DNA of 64,000 nucleotides from Salinispora pacifica CNR114 (GTDB lineage: Bacteria; Actinomycetota; Actinomycetes; Mycobacteriales; Micromonosporaceae): contig NZ_AZWO01000015.1 of NCBI RefSeq assembly GCF_000514775.1, forward strand, positions 29,236 through 93,235, read 5' to 3'. The notes under the pieces are model-generated. The model was not told the DNA's origin and ran no database searches. It was given only the letters and a program-made list of their open reading frames with translations. The position numbers and the translations under genes are program-made. Every line of letters starts with the position of its first letter. Within the stretch, counting starts at the first letter, position 1. Shown in pieces: positions 9,764-18,003 of the stretch.

Positions 9764-11224
9764 ATGGCGGCTCGTGGCTTTCCGTACTCCGATCTGAAGG
9801 ACTTCCTGGCGGCGCTGGAGCGCGCGGGTGAGCTACGGCGGGTGGACGTCCCGGTGGATCCGACGCTGGAGCTGAGCGAGGTCGTCACCCGGACGGTTCG
9901 GGCCGGGGGCCCGGCCCTCCTCTTCGAGCAGCCGACCCGGGGCGAGATGCCGGTGGCGATCAATCTGTTCGGCACCGAGAGGCGGATGGCGATGGCGCTC
10001 GGCGTCGAGTCGCTGGACGAGATCGGGGCGCGGATCGGCGCGCTGGTGCGGCCGGAGTTGCCGGTCGGCTGGAGTGGTATCCGGGAGGGCCTCGGCAAGG
10101 TCATGCAGCTCAAGTCGGTGCCGCCGCGCAAGGTCAAGACGGCCCCCTGCCAGCAGGTGGTGTACCGGGGCGACGACGTCGACCTGAACCGGCTGCCCGG
10201 CCTGCAGGTGTGGCCCGGTGACGGGGGGGTCTTCCACAACTACGGGTTGACCCACACCAAGCATCCCGAGACCGGCGCGCGCAACCTCGGCCTCTACCGG
10301 CTTCAGCAGCACAGTCGGAACACGCTGGGCATGCACTGGCAGATCCACAAGGACTCCACCGCCCACCACGCGGTCGCCGAGCGGCTCGGCCAACGGCTGC
10401 CGGTCGCCATCGCCATCGGCTGCGACCCGGTGATCTCGTACGCCGCGAGCGCCCCACTCCCCGGTGATATCGACGAGTACCTGTTCGCGGGCTTCCTGCG
10501 GGGGGAGCGGGTCGAGATGGTCGACTGCCTGACCGTGCCACTCCAGGTGCCGGCGCACGCCCAGGTGGTGCTTGAGGGCTACCTGGAGCCGGGTGAGCGG
10601 CTGCCCGAGGGGCCGTTCGGGGACCACACCGGCTACTACACGCCGGTGGAGCCGTTTCCGGTCCTGCACGTCGAGACGATGACCATGCAGCGCAACCCGG
10701 TCTACCACTCGATCGTCACCTCGAAGCCGCCGCAGGAGGACCATGGTCTGGGCAAGGCCACCGAGCGGATTTTCCAGCCGCTGCTCAAGCTGCTCATCCC
10801 GGACATCGTCGACTACGACCTGCCGGCAGCCGGGGTCTTCCACAACTGCGCGATCGTGTCGATCCGGAAGCGCTACCCGAAGCACGCGCAGAAGGTGATG
10901 AACGCGATCTGGGGCGCGCACCTGATGTCGATGACCAAGCTGATCGTGATCGTGGACGAGGACTGCGACGTACACGACTACAACGAGGTCGCGTTCCGGG
11001 CCTTCGGCAACGTGGACTACACCCGGGACCTGCTGCTCACCGAGGGGCCGGTGGACCATCTGGACCACGCCTCGTACCAGCAGTTCTGGGGCGGTAAGGC
11101 CGGCGTCGACGCCACCCGCAAGCTTCCCAGCGAGGGCTACACCCGGGGCTGGCCCGAGGAGATGACCATGTCCCCCGAGGTGGTGTCGCTGGTCGACAAG
11201 CGCTGGAAGGAGTACCGCATCTGA
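9764..11224 (+). CDS. mqnL: UbiD-family menaquinone biosynthesis decarboxylase (MqnL type)
   Basis: 486 residues, full UbiD length. It starts MAARGFPYSDLKDFLAALE and shows the prenylated-FMN decarboxylase region with EGPFGDHTGYY. In the futalosine route it is assigned to removal of the carboxylate from the prenylated 1,4-dihydroxy-6-naphthoate intermediate. The assignment rests on family and context: the next two genes are the matching prenyltransferase and the UbiX-type enzyme that makes its prenylated flavin cofactor. ATG 9764 has no Shine-Dalgarno sequence; GAGACT lies 7 nt upstream and may be a leaderless -10 box. The stop overlaps the next start. Confidence 0.9.
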   Translation: MAARGFPYSDLKDFLAALERAGELRRVDVPVDPTLELSEVVTRTVRAGGPALLFEQPTRGEMPVAINLFGTERRMAMALGVESLDEIGARIGALVRPELPVGWSGIREGLGKVMQLKSVPPRKVKTAPCQQVVYRGDDVDLNRLPGLQVWPGDGGVFHNYGLTHTKHPETGARNLGLYRLQQHSRNTLGMHWQIHKDSTAHHAVAERLGQRLPVAIAIGCDPVISYAASAPLPGDIDEYLFAGFLRGERVEMVDCLTVPLQVPAHAQVVLEGYLEPGERLPEGPFGDHTGYYTPVEPFPVLHVETMTMQRNPVYHSIVTSKPPQEDHGLGKATERIFQPLLKLLIPDIVDYDLPAAGVFHNCAIVSIRKRYPKHAQKVMNAIWGAHLMSMTKLIVIVDEDCDVHDYNEVAFRAFGNVDYTRDLLLTEGPVDHLDHASYQQFWGGKAGVDATRKLPSEGYTRGWPEEMTMSPEVVSLVDKRWKEYRI

Positions 11225-12174
11225 TGTCCGGCTTCTCCGATCCGCGGGACCTCGCCGTCCCGGCCCGCGCCGCATCGGCCAGCGCGGACTCGCGCGGGCG
11301 GATCCGGGCGTTCCTCGACCTCGTGGCGATCGAGCACTCCGTCTTCGCGCTGCCCTTCGCCTACCTCTCCGCCTTGACCGCGATGCAGGTCAACGGCGGT
11401 CAGGTGCGCTGGCTCGACCTGTTACTGATCACCGTGGCGATGGTCGGGGCGCGGACGTTCGCGATGGCCGCCAACCGGATCCTGGATCGGCGGATCGACG
11501 CGCTGAACCCGCGCACCGCCAACCGGGAACTGGTGACCGGGGCGGTCAGCCCGCGTACGGCCTGGGCCGGCGCGGGCGTCGCCCTGGCGGTCTTCCTGGT
11601 CGCCGCCGCGCTGCTGAACCCCCTCTGTCTGGTGCTGGCGCCGCTCGCGGTCGTACCGCTGGTCGGCTACCCGTACGCGAAGCGGTTCACCAACTGGCCG
11701 CACGCGGTCCTGGCGGTGGCGCAGGCGGTCGGCCCGGTCGGTGCGTGGCTCGCGGTGACCGGTACCTTCGCCGGCTCCGGGCCGGCCTGGCTGCTCGGAG
11801 TGGCGGTCGGGCTGTGGATCGGCGGTTTCGACCTGATCTACGCCTGTCAGGACGCCGAGGTGGACCGGGAGATCGGCGTGCACAGCGTCCCGGCCCGGTA
11901 CGGGCTGCGGTTCGCGTTGCACGCGTCCACCGTCGCGCACGTGGTGACCTTCGTGCTCTTCGTCTGGTTCGGCGCCCTGGTCGGCTTCGGCTGGCTCTGG
12001 TGGATCGGGCTGGCGCTGACCGCGGTCGCCTTCGCCTACCAACACGTGGTGGTGAGCCCGGCCGACCTGAGCCGGGTCAACCGGGCCTTCTTCACCGCGA
12101 ACGGCTTCGTCGGGATCGCGCTCTTCGGCTTCGCCCTGCTTGACCTGGTGGTACGCCTCGGGCTACGGCCCTGA
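11224..12174 (+). CDS. mqnP: UbiA-family prenyltransferase for menaquinone biosynthesis (MqnP type)
   Basis: 316 residues, about eight membrane helices. Two aspartate-rich motifs that bind Mg-diphosphate are visible: NRILDRRIDALNPRTANREL (first) and YACQDAEVDREIGVHSVPAR (second). It attaches the polyprenyl tail to the naphthoate ring in the membrane. ATG 11224 overlaps the mqnL stop (TGATG), so the two are coupled. The first 30 residues are soluble and Ala/Arg rich. The likely tail donor enzyme is the polyprenyl diphosphate synthase at 59.6 kb. Confidence 0.92.
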   Translation: MSGFSDPRDLAVPARAASASADSRGRIRAFLDLVAIEHSVFALPFAYLSALTAMQVNGGQVRWLDLLLITVAMVGARTFAMAANRILDRRIDALNPRTANRELVTGAVSPRTAWAGAGVALAVFLVAAALLNPLCLVLAPLAVVPLVGYPYAKRFTNWPHAVLAVAQAVGPVGAWLAVTGTFAGSGPAWLLGVAVGLWIGGFDLIYACQDAEVDREIGVHSVPARYGLRFALHASTVAHVVTFVLFVWFGALVGFGWLWWIGLALTAVAFAYQHVVVSPADLSRVNRAFFTANGFVGIALFGFALLDLVVRLGLRP

Positions 12175-12229
12175 CCAGGGAACCGGGGGTGCCCGTCGGC
12201 GGCCGAGGGTGACCAGGCAGGCTGGGACC

Positions 12230-12859
12230 ATGCGTGAACCATGGGTGGTTGGTGTCTCCGGAGCCTCCGGCACGCCGTACGCGGCTGCTGTCCTGCGGGC
12301 CCTACTGGACGCGGGCGAAGCCGTTGATCTGATCGTGTCCCGGGCGGCCCGGCTGACCATCCTGGACGAGACCGGGCGGTCGTTCCGGGACGGGCACTGG
12401 GCGGAGGACCTCGCCGCCTGGTTGGGGCGCGACCTGAGCGGAGCCGATCTCCGGCACTGGCCGGCCGGCGATCTCGCCGCCGGGCCGAGCAGCGGCTCCT
12501 ACCGGGCACGTGGGATGGCGGTCGTCCCGGCGAGTACGGCGGCCTGCGCCGGGATCTCCATCGGGCTCTCCAAGGACCTGTTGCAACGCGCTGCCGAGGT
12601 CAACCTCAAGGAGCGCCGCCCGGTGGTCGTCGTGCCGCGGGAGACACCGGTGACCCGGAGCCACCTGGAGCACCTGGTCGCGCTGCACGACGCCGGTGCG
12701 GTGGTGCTGCCCGCCAGCCCCGGTTTCTACGGGGCGGGAGCGGAGGCCTCCGCCGCCCAGCTGGTCGACTTCGTCGCCGGGAAGGTGCTGGATGCCCTGG
12801 GTGTGCCGCACACGCTCTTCCGGCGCTGGGCGGGTGAGTTGGGAGCGGCGCGTTCCTGA
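12230..12859 (+). CDS. mqnM: UbiX-family flavin prenyltransferase (MqnM type)
   Basis: 209 residues. The flavodoxin-like FMN site is GVSGASGTPYAAAVL at the N-terminus; the C-terminal region has VVVPRETPVTRSHLEH and the PASPGFYG loop typical of UbiX/Pad1. It makes prenylated FMN, the cofactor needed by UbiD enzymes such as the one encoded two genes upstream. ATG 12230 begins exactly where homology begins, whereas an in-frame upstream GTG does not add family sequence. CAGGCT lies 6 nt upstream and there is no Shine-Dalgarno sequence. Confidence 0.92.
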   Translation: MREPWVVGVSGASGTPYAAAVLRALLDAGEAVDLIVSRAARLTILDETGRSFRDGHWAEDLAAWLGRDLSGADLRHWPAGDLAAGPSSGSYRARGMAVVPASTAACAGISIGLSKDLLQRAAEVNLKERRPVVVVPRETPVTRSHLEHLVALHDAGAVVLPASPGFYGAGAEASAAQLVDFVAGKVLDALGVPHTLFRRWAGELGAARS

Positions 12860-12934
12860 GCTGACGGTGGCGGCGCGCTCCCGAGCTGACGGTGGCGGTG
12901 CGGAGCGGGCGGCGATCACCCGCCGGCTACCGCC

Positions 12935-13207
12935 TCAGTACATCCCGGCGTTGGCCGGGCCGGGTCCGGGGCCGGTCGGGGCGGCGGGACCAGCGTTGTT
13001 CGGTCGCTCCATCCCCTCCGCCTCATCCAACATTCCCTCGCCCTCGAGCAGGGCCCGAACTTCGGATTCCCGAAATCGGCGATGCCCGCCCGGAGTTCGG
13101 ATGCTGCCTATCCGGCCAGCCGCCGCCCACCTGGTCACAGTCTTCGGATCCACCCGAAACAGCGCGGCGACCTCACCCGGTGTCAGCAGGCGATCTCCAG
13201 TGTCCAC
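12935..13207 (-). CDS. BldC-like MerR-type DNA-binding protein
   Basis: 90 residues from GTG 13207, chosen because GAGGAGG sits about 7 nt upstream; an ATG further out (13246) has no such site. The core LLTPGEVAALFRVDPKTVTR then GGHRRFRESEVRALL matches the winged helix of Streptomyces BldC very closely. BldC lacks the MerR effector domain and binds tandem direct repeats to time development. Unlike the 68-residue Streptomyces protein, this one has a C-terminal tail of about 25 residues rich in Gly, Pro and Ala after the helix, ending in NAGMY. It is divergent from the Lrp gene. Confidence 0.88.
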   Translation of the reverse strand: MDTGDRLLTPGEVAALFRVDPKTVTRWAAAGRIGSIRTPGGHRRFRESEVRALLEGEGMLDEAEGMERPNNAGPAAPTGPGPGPANAGMY

Positions 13208-13361
13208 AGCCCCCTCCTCGCATCGACGAAGCCCCCGGCTGAACACACTGCCCCCGGCGGTGCGAGCCCAGAGCCGTCATGAGGGACGTATGGCAATTAC
13301 AGCACCGGCAGCCAGTCGTGTCCGCCGAACGCGAGAAAAGCACTGATCAGGAGGTTAGGCA

Positions 13362-13484
13362 ATGGTACCCGTAGCTGTGCCCTGTTGCGGTTGGTTCGTC
13401 AACAATGGCAGGGCGCGGGGCCGACCATCGGGACCGGACGCCCGAGGGTGGGTCAGTGCTATTAGGGTCTGTCAGTGCTACTAG
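13362..13484 (+). CDS. Possible Cys-containing leader peptide (small ORF)
   Basis: 40 codons with an ideal ribosome site: AGGAGG at 13349-13354, 7 nt before ATG 13362. The peptide starts MVPVAVPCCGWF and ends RVCQCY, so it has four cysteines including a tandem CC pair. It stops 12 nt before the Lrp start. Codon third positions are not strongly GC biased, so selection for a stable protein is not evident. Cys-rich upstream ORFs that regulate by ribosome stalling are known in mycobacteria; a similar role here is inference from the cysteine-enzyme gene downstream. Confidence 0.4.
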   Translation: MVPVAVPCCGWFVNNGRARGRPSGPDARGWVSAIRVCQCY

Positions 13485-13489
13485 GGTCT
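13452..13489 (+). repeat. Two tandem 19-bp direct repeats just upstream of lrp
   Basis: GTCAGTGCTATTAGGGTCT is followed at once by the same 19 bases with one T-to-C change. The pair lies 7 bp before the Lrp start and overlaps the end of the small ORF. It may be an operator (autoregulation is common in the Lrp family). Confidence 0.75.
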
Positions 13490-13496
13490 ACAGTCC

Positions 13497-13955
13497 GTGG
13501 ACGCGATCGACCTGAACATTATCGAACTGCTGCGGGGCAACGCCCGCCTCTCGTACGCCGAGCTTGCCCGCCAGGTGGGCCTATCGGCACCAGCAGTGCA
13601 TGAGCGGGTCGGCAAGCTGGAGTCCAGTGGAGTCATCCGTGCGTACCGAGCCGAGATCGAGCCGGAGAGCATCGGGCTGGGCGTGACCGCCCTGATCGAG
13701 ATCATTGAGGAGTCCGCCGCGGACACCGACGACGTGCTGGAAGCATTCCGCGCCATTCCGGAGATTGAGTCCTGCTATTTCATGGCCGGCGTGGAGTCGT
13801 TCCTGCTCAAGGCGAGGGTCGGCACCATCGGGGAGTTGGAGGCGCTGATCGTACGGTTGAACCGTACTCCCGGTGTCGCCTCCACCCGTACCGGGATCGC
13901 CCTGTCGACCAAGTGGGAGAACCGCCCCCAGCCCGTCGGTACGCCGCCGGCCTGA
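13497..13955 (+). CDS. Lrp/AsnC family transcriptional regulator
   Basis: 152 residues. N-terminal helix-turn-helix (DLNIIELLRGNARLSYAELA then VGLSAPAVHERVGKLESSGV) and a C-terminal RAM ligand-binding fold with the Gly/acid-rich AGVESFLLKARVG. GTG 13497 lacks a good ribosome site apart from AGGG overlapping the stop of the upstream small ORF, so translation may be coupled. The next gene in the same direction is a cysteine synthase/desulfhydrase-like enzyme 165 bp away. In E. coli the Lrp-type DecR controls a cysteine desulfidase gene; a comparable cysteine-sensing role here is an inference. Confidence 0.9.
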   Translation: MDAIDLNIIELLRGNARLSYAELARQVGLSAPAVHERVGKLESSGVIRAYRAEIEPESIGLGVTALIEIIEESAADTDDVLEAFRAIPEIESCYFMAGVESFLLKARVGTIGELEALIVRLNRTPGVASTRTGIALSTKWENRPQPVGTPPA

Positions 13956-14107
13956 CCGGCCAGCTCGCCGCCGGCCCGAGCCGATGCGGTAGACCACGCC
14001 TCGTGACCTCCCCCGGGGGTCAACCCGCCCGTCGGGCCCGGTCGACCCCCGCGCAAAGCTCTGTCACTGCGCGCGGGCCAGGATCAGGCCGCGGCGGCCC
14101 GGCTTGC

Positions 14108-14120
14108 TAGGTTGCTGGAC
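14108..14120 (+). promoter_or_regulatory. Candidate leaderless -10 box for the cysteine enzyme gene
   Basis: TAGGTT (14108-14113) is 7 nt before GTG 14121 and no Shine-Dalgarno sequence is present. This is the usual arrangement of leaderless actinobacterial messages. Confidence 0.45.
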
Positions 14121-15212
14121 GTGACTCATCTGGACCGGTGTGACGAGGCGAGCCGGGGGTGGGTGACCGAGGCGATTGCCGCCGTGGAGGCGGACGCCAA
14201 CCGGTCCGCCGACACCCATCTGCTGCCGTTCCCCCTGCCTCGGCCGTGGGGTATCGACCTCTACCTCAAGGACGAGTCGGTGCATCCGACCGGCTCCCTG
14301 AAGCACCGGCTGGCCCGCTCCCTGTTCCTCTACGGGCTCTGCAACGGGTGGATCGGCCCGGGTACCACGATCGTGGAGGCCTCCTCGGGGTCGACGGCGG
14401 TCTCCGAGGCGTACTTCGCCCGGATGCTGGGGCTGCCGTTCATCGCGGTGATGCCGGCGTCCACCTCGCCGGAGAAGATCGCGAAGATTGAGTTCCAGGA
14501 GGGGCGCTGCCACCTGGTAAACGACCCGGCCAAGGTGGTCATCGAGGCTCGGTGGCTGGCCGAGGACACGGGCGGCCACTTCATGGACCAGTTCACGTAC
14601 GCCGAGCGGGCCACTGACTGGCGGGGCAACAACAACATCGCCGAGTCGATCTTTTCGCAGCTGGCGTTGGAGCGGCACCCGGTGCCGGCGTGGGTCGTGG
14701 TCGGGGCCGGTACCGGCGGCACCAGTGCCACCATCGGCCGGTACACCCGCTTCCGGCGGCTGCCCACGAAGCTCTGCGTGGTGGACCCGGAGAACTCGGC
14801 GTTCTATCCGGCCTGGCAGGCCTCCGACTGGTCGGTGCGCACCGGCCGCGGCTCGCGAATCGAGGGCATCGGGCGGCCGACGGTGGAGGCATCCTTCCTG
14901 CCATCGGTGGTGGACCGGATGGTGCAGGTGCCCGACGCCGCCTCGCTGGCCGCGATGCGGGCCGGCTCCGCGGTGCTCGGCCGCCGGCTCGGCGGCTCGA
15001 CCGGCACCAACCTCTGGGGTGCCTTCGGCCTGATCGCCGGCCTGCTCGCGGAGGGGAAGACCGGCTCGGTGGCCACGCTGATCTGCGACGCCGGAGACCG
15101 CTACGCCGACACCTACTACGCCGACGACTGGGTGGCCGCCCAGGGGCTGGATCTCGCCCCACATCTGGCGACCATCGAGCGGTTCCTGGCCAGCGGCGCC
15201 TGGCCGGCCTGA
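14121..15212 (+). CDS. PLP-dependent cysteine synthase family protein, probable L-cysteine desulfhydrase (Cds1-like)
   Basis: 363 residues of fold type II PLP enzyme. The PLP lysine is K61 in [11 protein letters not shown], the substrate loop is [15 protein letters not shown], and the phosphate-binding glycine loop is [14 protein letters not shown]. It resembles the actinobacterial subgroup that includes the mycobacterial cysteine desulfhydrase Cds1 more than biosynthetic CysK (the usual CysK loop is TSGNTG), so release of sulfide from cysteine is the favoured role. GTG 14121 is preferred over TTG 14112. The Lrp regulator just upstream is a likely controller. Substrate direction is not proven by sequence. 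Confidence 0.82.
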   Translation: MTHLDRCDEASRGWVTEAIAAVEADANRSADTHLLPFPLPRPWGIDLYLKDESVHPTGSLKHRLARSLFLYGLCNGWIGPGTTIVEASSGSTAVSEAYFARMLGLPFIAVMPASTSPEKIAKIEFQEGRCHLVNDPAKVVIEARWLAEDTGGHFMDQFTYAERATDWRGNNNIAESIFSQLALERHPVPAWVVVGAGTGGTSATIGRYTRFRRLPTKLCVVDPENSAFYPAWQASDWSVRTGRGSRIEGIGRPTVEASFLPSVVDRMVQVPDAASLAAMRAGSAVLGRRLGGSTGTNLWGAFGLIAGLLAEGKTGSVATLICDAGDRYADTYYADDWVAAQGLDLAPHLATIERFLASGAWPA

Positions 15213-15222
15213 GGAGTGCCCT

Positions 15223-15245
15223 CCGGCCGGCCCGGCGCCGGCCGG
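15223..15245. terminator. GC-rich hairpin between convergent genes
   Basis: Perfect 9-bp arms (CCGGCCGGC and GCCGGCCGG) with a 5-base loop, between the cysteine enzyme and the helicase stop codon. No U-tract, as is usual in actinomycetes. Confidence 0.55.
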
Positions 15246-16661
15246 TCAGTAGGTGTTCGCTGCCGGGCGGCCGCCGAACCGCCGATCCCCCGATCGCCGC
15301 TCCGACCGGCCTTCCGTCGACCGGCCCGGGTGGCGGCGATCGCCGGAACGTACCGGTTCGCCACGGCGGTGACGGTCCGGGAACCGGCGAGCCCCGTCTG
15401 GCCGGCCAGCGCGTCGGCGCGGCTCGGGCTCGGGCTCGTCCCGAACGGGTACGCCGCTCGGTTCCCGGGCTCCGGTCAGCTCGGCCAGCGCTGGGTCACC
15501 GGCTCGCACCCGGGTCTGTGCCGGGGCCACCCCCGCCTTCTCCAGCATGGCGAGGGTGCCGCGGCGTTGTTTCGGCAGTGCCAGGGTCGCCACCGCGCCG
15601 GTCTCGCCGGCCCGTGCGGTCCGCCCCGCTCGGTGCAGGTAGTCCTTCGGATCCTTCGGCGGGTCAACGTGCAGTACCAGCGATACGCCGTCGACGTGGA
15701 TGCCGCGGGCCGCCACGTCGGTGGCGACCAGGACATTCGTACGGCCTTCCCGAAACTCGGCCAGGGTGCGGGTACGCATCCGCTGGGTCTTGCCGCCGTG
15801 CAGGCCGCCGGCGCGCACCCCGACTGCCGCGAGCTGCCCCACCAGTCGGTCCACGCCGAGTTGGGTCCGGGCGAAGACCATCGTCCGCCCCTCCCGGGCC
15901 GCGATCGACGCGACGACCGAGAACTTGTCCTGCGGTGGGATCAGCAGCAGGTGATGATCCATCGTTTCCACCGCCGCCGTCGGTGGCGCGGTCGAGTGGG
16001 TGACCGGGTCGGTCATGAAGCGCCGTACCAGCGCGTCCACGTCACGGTCCAGGGTGGCCGAGAAGAGGAGCCGCTGCGCGTCGGCGGGGGTCTTGGCCAG
16101 AAGTTCGGTGACCTCGGGCAGGAACCCCATGTCGGCCATCTGGTCCGCCTCGTCCAGCACGGTGACCTCAATGTCGTCGAGGCGGCAGACGCCCCGCTCA
16201 ATGAGGTCAGCGAGCCGGCCAGGGGTGGCCACCAGCACCTCGACGCCACGTCGTAGGGCACTGATCTGCCGGTCGTAGGGCACTCCGCCGACCGCGGTCC
16301 GCAGGAACACCCCGATCGCCCGGCCGAGCGGGAACAGGGCGTCGCTGACCTGCATAGCCAGCTCCCGAGTCGGTACCAGCACGAGCGCGCGCGGGTGTCG
16401 GGAGCGGGCCCGTTCCCCGTCCGCCAGCCGAGCGAGCAGGGGGAGGCCGAACGCCAGCGTCTTTCCGGAGCCGGTCTGGCCGCGGCCGAGTACATCGCGG
16501 CCGGCGAGCGCATCCGGCATGGTGGCGCGTTGGATCTCGAACGGAGTGGTGATCCCCTGCCGGGCCAACGTCCGGACCAGGGGTTGGGGCAGGCCGAGCG
16601 CGGCGAAGTCGACGAGTTCGGGGGCGGATGGGGGCATGCCAGGGTCGATCGACGTGGTCAA
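15246..16661 (-). CDS. DEAD-box ATP-dependent RNA helicase
   Basis: 471 residues. Q motif and Walker A (GRGQTGSGKT), Ia (PTRELAMQV), DEAD box (VLDEADQMADMGF), SAT motif (LLFSATL), and C-terminal helicase motifs (VATDVAARGIHVDGV, HRAGRTARAGETG) are all present. After about residue 390 comes a basic Arg/Gly/Asp tail, typical of RhlE/DeaD-like proteins and probably for RNA binding. It unwinds RNA in ribosome assembly or mRNA turnover. The start is TTG 16661, supported by GAAAGG 7 nt upstream; ATG 16637 has no ribosome site. Confidence 0.94.
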   Translation of the reverse strand: MTTSIDPGMPPSAPELVDFAALGLPQPLVRTLARQGITTPFEIQRATMPDALAGRDVLGRGQTGSGKTLAFGLPLLARLADGERARSRHPRALVLVPTRELAMQVSDALFPLGRAIGVFLRTAVGGVPYDRQISALRRGVEVLVATPGRLADLIERGVCRLDDIEVTVLDEADQMADMGFLPEVTELLAKTPADAQRLLFSATLDRDVDALVRRFMTDPVTHSTAPPTAAVETMDHHLLLIPPQDKFSVVASIAAREGRTMVFARTQLGVDRLVGQLAAVGVRAGGLHGGKTQRMRTRTLAEFREGRTNVLVATDVAARGIHVDGVSLVLHVDPPKDPKDYLHRAGRTARAGETGAVATLALPKQRRGTLAMLEKAGVAPAQTRVRAGDPALAELTGAREPSGVPVRDEPEPEPRRRAGRPDGARRFPDRHRRGEPVRSGDRRHPGRSTEGRSERRSGDRRFGGRPAANTY

Positions 16662-16834
16662 GAATGGCCTTTCGAGTGGGGCGCATCTTCGCGATGGCCG
16701 CCGCGACGAAATGCCGCCGGATCACCCGCAAGATCGCCCATGGGCGCGCGAAGGGGCACGCCAGGTCAGTTTCCGCGCCAGTGTACGGCGATGACCCACC
16801 GCGCCGTACACCCGCCGGGGCACAGTGGGCGGGC

Positions 16835-17800
16835 TCACCCGCTGGACAGGTTCTCGAACGCACCGTCCAGCGCATTGTTGGCGATGAGGACGACCACCAC
16901 ACCGATCGCCACCAGCAGGGCGAGCGAGGCGGCCAGGGCGGCCAGCACCCGGGTGTTGCTGGGACGTTGCTCGTTCGATATCTCTGTCCGGCCCTGGGCG
17001 AGGATATGCCCGGTCAGGGAGCCCGAGTTCTCCACCGGGTTGACCGGGAAGGCGACGGTGGACAGGCCCGACCCGTCACCGTAGAGGCTGCTCAGGTCAC
17101 CCTCATACGGGTTTTGGTGCCCGATGCTCGGCCGTTGCTGCTGGCCGGTTGGGGGGAGGGCTTGGGTGGTGGCGGCCGAGGCCGGGGTGGGGTGCTGGTG
17201 GTTGGTTGGGGGGAGGGCTTGGGTGGTGGCGGCCGAGGCCGGGGTGGGGTGCTGGTGGTTGGTTGGGGGGAGGGCTTGGGTGGTGGCGGCCGAGGCCGCC
17301 GGCGGTGGTGACTCCGGGTGGACCTCGGAGATCGGCGATGTCGCGGTGCGCGGGGTGGGGAGTGGGCCGGGCGCGGAGGCATTGGCTCGCCCGGACGGCC
17401 CGGTGCTGCCGCCGGAGGCGGCCGGTGGTGGCGGGAACGGGGAGGTCGGCGCCGGGTCGGTTGGCGCGGGCACCGGCGGCCCAGGTGGCGCCGGTGTCGG
17501 GGCAGGTGGCGCCGGCTGTGGTCGGATCGGCCCCGGCGGGTGGGGACCGGGGGCCGGCGCCGGCTCGGGTGCCGGTGGAGCTGGGTCTGGAACGGATGGC
17601 TCGGGTGGCTGCACCGGCTCGGGTGGTTGCACCGGCTCGGGTGGTTGCACCGGCTCGGGTGGTTGCATGGGCTCGGGTGGCTGCACCGGCTCGGGCTCTC
17701 TGGGGCCAGCCTGGTGGTAGACCCAGGCCTGCCCCGTCGCCGGCCGAATAACCGTCGTGTCCGTGGCGGATGGGTCCACCGGGTCGTTCTGTTCGGCCAT
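16835..17800 (-). CDS. Pro-rich repeat protein with one C-terminal membrane helix
   Basis: 321 residues from ATG 17800, which has GGAGGG upstream; earlier ATGs lack it. The N-terminal half is low complexity: PEPVQPPEP-type hexad repeats (about residues 40-75), then Pro/Ala/Gly-rich sequence, then three copies of a 19-residue unit beginning ASAATTQALPPT (about residues 160-215). A single hydrophobic helix lies near the C-terminus (ALAASLALLVAIGVVVVLIA), leaving about 15 residues after it. The expected topology is a long, disordered cytoplasmic arm tethered by the tail helix. No catalytic domain is seen; function unknown. It neighbours a wall hydrolase gene, so an envelope role is possible. Confidence 0.8.
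   Translation of the reverse strand: MAEQNDPVDPSATDTTVIRPATGQAWVYHQAGPREPEPVQPPEPMQPPEPVQPPEPVQPPEPVQPPEPSVPDPAPPAPEPAPAPGPHPPGPIRPQPAPPAPTPAPPGPPVPAPTDPAPTSPFPPPPAASGGSTGPSGRANASAPGPLPTPRTATSPISEVHPESPPPAASAATTQALPPTNHQHPTPASAATTQALPPTNHQHPTPASAATTQALPPTGQQQRPSIGHQNPYEGDLSSLYGDGSGLSTVAFPVNPVENSGSLTGHILAQGRTEISNEQRPSNTRVLAALAASLALLVAIGVVVVLIANNALDGAFENLSSG
17161..17331 (-). repeat. Three 57-bp tandem repeats inside the Pro-rich gene
   Basis: Copies begin at 17161, 17218 and 17275. The first two are essentially identical and the third diverges at its end. Each encodes 19 residues. Confidence 0.88.
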
Positions 17801-18003
17801 GTTCGCCCTCCGCGCCGTGCTCGCACCCGGACTCGTGCCACCCGAGCCGGGAATGCCTGGTCTCACCGTGCCACATTCCGTCCAGGTAGCACAGCCGGAG
17901 CAGGGCTACCGGACATCTGCCGGGCCACCCCAGGTGTCCCGGCTACGGATGTGGCGCTGACCCGTCGGGCCGGCTGGTCGGCTGGTCGGCGCGGTCGCGC
18001 CGG

